In this document: positions 62,639 to 64,000 of the stretch, one piece after another
Layout: every line of letters starts with the position of its first letter
How positions within the stretch are numbered: the first letter of the stretch is position 1
DNA from: Calliopsis andreniformis
Taxonomy: Eukaryota > Arthropoda > Insecta > Hymenoptera > Andrenidae
Length of the DNA: 64,000 nucleotides
Direction: 5' to 3'
NCBI RefSeq assembly: GCF_051401765.1
Contig: NW_027480440.1
Location: 5,890,001-5,954,000, forward strand
Notes under the pieces: model-generated
Told to the model about the DNA's origin: nothing
The model's database searches: none
Seen by the model: the letters and a program-made list of their open reading frames with translations, nothing else
Program-made: the position numbers and the translations under genes

Positions 62639-64000
62639 CTCAAGCCTCAAGCCGCAATTCTCAATCCTCAATCCTGAATCCTCAGACCTCAAACATCAAT
62701 ACTCAACCCTCAGTCCTCGTCCTCAATCCACAACCCTCAATCCTCGATCCTCAATCTTCAATCATCAATATTCAACCTTCAATCCTCAATCCTCAATCCT
62801 CAATCCTCAATCCTCAATCCTCAATCCTCAATACTCAATCCTCAATCCCGAATGAAAAATCCTCAATCCTCAATCCTCAACCTTCAATCCTCAATGCTCT
62901 ATCTTCAATCCTCAGTCCTCAATTCTCAATCCTCAATTCTCAATCCTCAATCGTCAATCTTCAATCCTCAATACTCAATCTTCAATCCTCAATCCTCAAT
63001 CCTCAATCCTCAATCCTCATTCTTCAATCCTCAATACCCAATCCTCAATCTTCAATCCTCAATCCTCAATCCTCAACACTCAGTCGTCAGTCCTCAAACC
63101 TCAAACCTCAACCCTCAGCCCTCATCCTCATCCCTCAATTCTCAATCCTCAATCCTCAATCCTCAATCCTCGATCCTCAATCCTCAATCCTCAATCCTCA
63201 ATCCTCAATCCCGAATCCTCAATCCTGAATCCTCAATCTTCAGCCCTCAGTCCTCAACAGTCAGTTGTCAATCCTCAATCCTCAATAGAATATCAACAAT
63301 TCACAGTTTTCAATACACAATACTCAATCTGCAATCTTGAAATCTCTATACACAAACATCAATTCTCATCACTCAACCCTCAACACTCAGTCCCGAATCC
63401 TCAATATTCAATCCTCAATCCTCAATTCTCGATCCTCAATCCTCAACCGTCAATCCTCAATGCTCCATCTTCAATCCTCAGTCCTCAATTCTCAATCCTC
63501 AATTCTCAATCCACAATCGTCAATCTTCAATCCTCAATACTCAATCTTCAATCCTCAACCCTCAATCCTCAATCCTCAATCCTCAATCCTCATTCTTCAA
63601 TCCTCAATACCCAATCCTCAATCTTCAGTCCTCAATCCTCAATCCTCAGTCCTCAGTCCTCAAACCTCAATCCTCAAGCCTCAGCCCTCATCCTCATTCC
63701 TCAATTCACAATCCTCAATCCTCAATCCTCAATCTTCAATCCTCAATACTCAATCTTCAATCCTCAATCCTCAGTCCTCGAACATCAATCCTGAATCCTC
63801 AATCCTGAATCCTCAATCTTCAGCCCTCAGTCCTCAACAATCAGTTGTCAATCCTCAATCCTCAATAGAATATCACCAATTCACAGTTTTCAATACTCAA
63901 TGCTCAATCTGCAATCTTCAAATCTCTATCCACAAACATCAATTCTCATCACTCAATCCTCAACGCTCAGTCCCCAATCCTCAATATTCAATCCTCAATC

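Larger units (their letters stand above)
1..64000 (+). repeat. Heptanucleotide satellite array, unit TCAATCC, with higher-order structure
   Basis: The entire window is tandem copies of TCAATCC and its one- or two-base variants, all in the same orientation, with no unrelated insert anywhere. The canonical unit contains no G on the plus strand; G occurs only in variants such as TCAGTCC, TGAATCC, GCAATCC and TCAATCG, so strand asymmetry is extreme over the full length. The array is cut by both window ends. Common variants are TCAATCT, TCAATAC, TCAACCC, TCAATTC, CCAATCC, TCAAACC and TCATTCC. The period is held at seven except for scattered 6-base and a few 8-base units. No gene, RNA gene or mobile element is embedded. 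Function is unknown; a structural heterochromatin role is only an inference from size and repetitiveness. Confidence 0.98.
51421..64000 (+). repeat. Array segment 8: interleaved duplications, almost only cassette A2
   Basis: Cassette A anchors are at 52566, 53376, 53901, 54802, 55410, 56856, 57618, 59147, 59755, 61599, 63282 and 63862; no B is seen. All but 53376 are subtype A2. A 6-base unit TAATCT recurs at equivalent places (about 52,726, 54,061, 57,778 and 61,759). The array runs off the right end of the window in the run following the last cassette. No gene is present. Confidence 0.88.

Noticed and set aside
1..64000. CRISPR array (regular repeats)
   Set aside because: There are no unique spacers between repeats; the intervals are themselves heptamers, and no cas genes are present.
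1..64000. Telomeric repeat
   Set aside because: GGATTGA is not TTAGGG, TTTAGGG, TTAGG or another telomere unit known to me. The array is also too variable and has no terminal structure in the window.
1..64000. CCAAT boxes in CCAATCC variants
   Set aside because: Many occur simply as one-base variants of the heptamer. No gene is nearby, so no regulatory meaning can be supported.

Overview
The whole 64,000-base window is one uninterrupted tandem-repeat (satellite) array. The repeating unit is the heptamer TCAATCC (GGATTGA on the minus strand). It starts in mid-array at base 1 and is still running at base 64,000, so both true edges lie outside. I find no protein-coding gene, RNA gene, transposon, CRISPR array or origin. 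The many long forward reading frames are a by-product of the heptamer. Three heptamers (21 bases) read as the seven-residue peptide SILNPQS in all three plus frames with no stop. All three minus frames meet TGA every 21 bases.

Organism: not determinable from this sequence. More than 64 kb of gene-free short-period satellite in one orientation is what one expects of eukaryotic heterochromatin (pericentromeric, subtelomeric or sex-chromosome blocks). The known bacterial heptamer repeats (cyanobacterial STRRs) are far shorter. I cannot name a species or a known satellite family.

Structure: although the base unit is simple, the array is hierarchical. Substituted heptamers (for example TCAATCT, TCAGTCC, TCAATAC, TGAATCC) recur in fixed orders and form recognisable cassettes. 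About 77 copies of cassette A (roughly 29 diverged heptamers, 203 bp, marked by TCAATAG-AATATCC) are spread across the window. Cassette B, a paralogue of A, has 5 full copies, 3 left halves and 2 right halves. Cassette C carries a characteristic 6-base unit, and D and E are short related cassettes. On top of this lie larger, recently duplicated blocks of 0.4 to 3.1 kb, several of them in direct tandem (950 bp at 31.3-33.2 kb; about 1.76 kb at 33.8-37.3 kb).

Region by region: 1-9.5 kb is a mixed A/B/C/D mosaic. 9.5-18.8 kb repeats parts of it and has the highest cassette A density. 18.8-30.6 kb holds local duplications of 0.4-1.6 kb. 30.6-42 kb is built from 950-bp and 1.76-kb higher-order units, some of which have lost cassette A by an in-register 203-bp deletion. 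41.4-51.4 kb contains a 3.1-kb block twice. 51.4-64 kb is made of interleaved 1.2-1.9 kb duplications and carries almost only subtype A2.

The most notable property is phase. Over 64 kb the 7-base register is almost never broken except by rare 6-base (and rarer 8-base) units that recur at homologous places. Every duplication distance I checked by hand (14 of them) equals a whole number of heptamers once the odd units in between are counted. Substitutions are abundant, but insertions and deletions occur almost only as whole heptamers.
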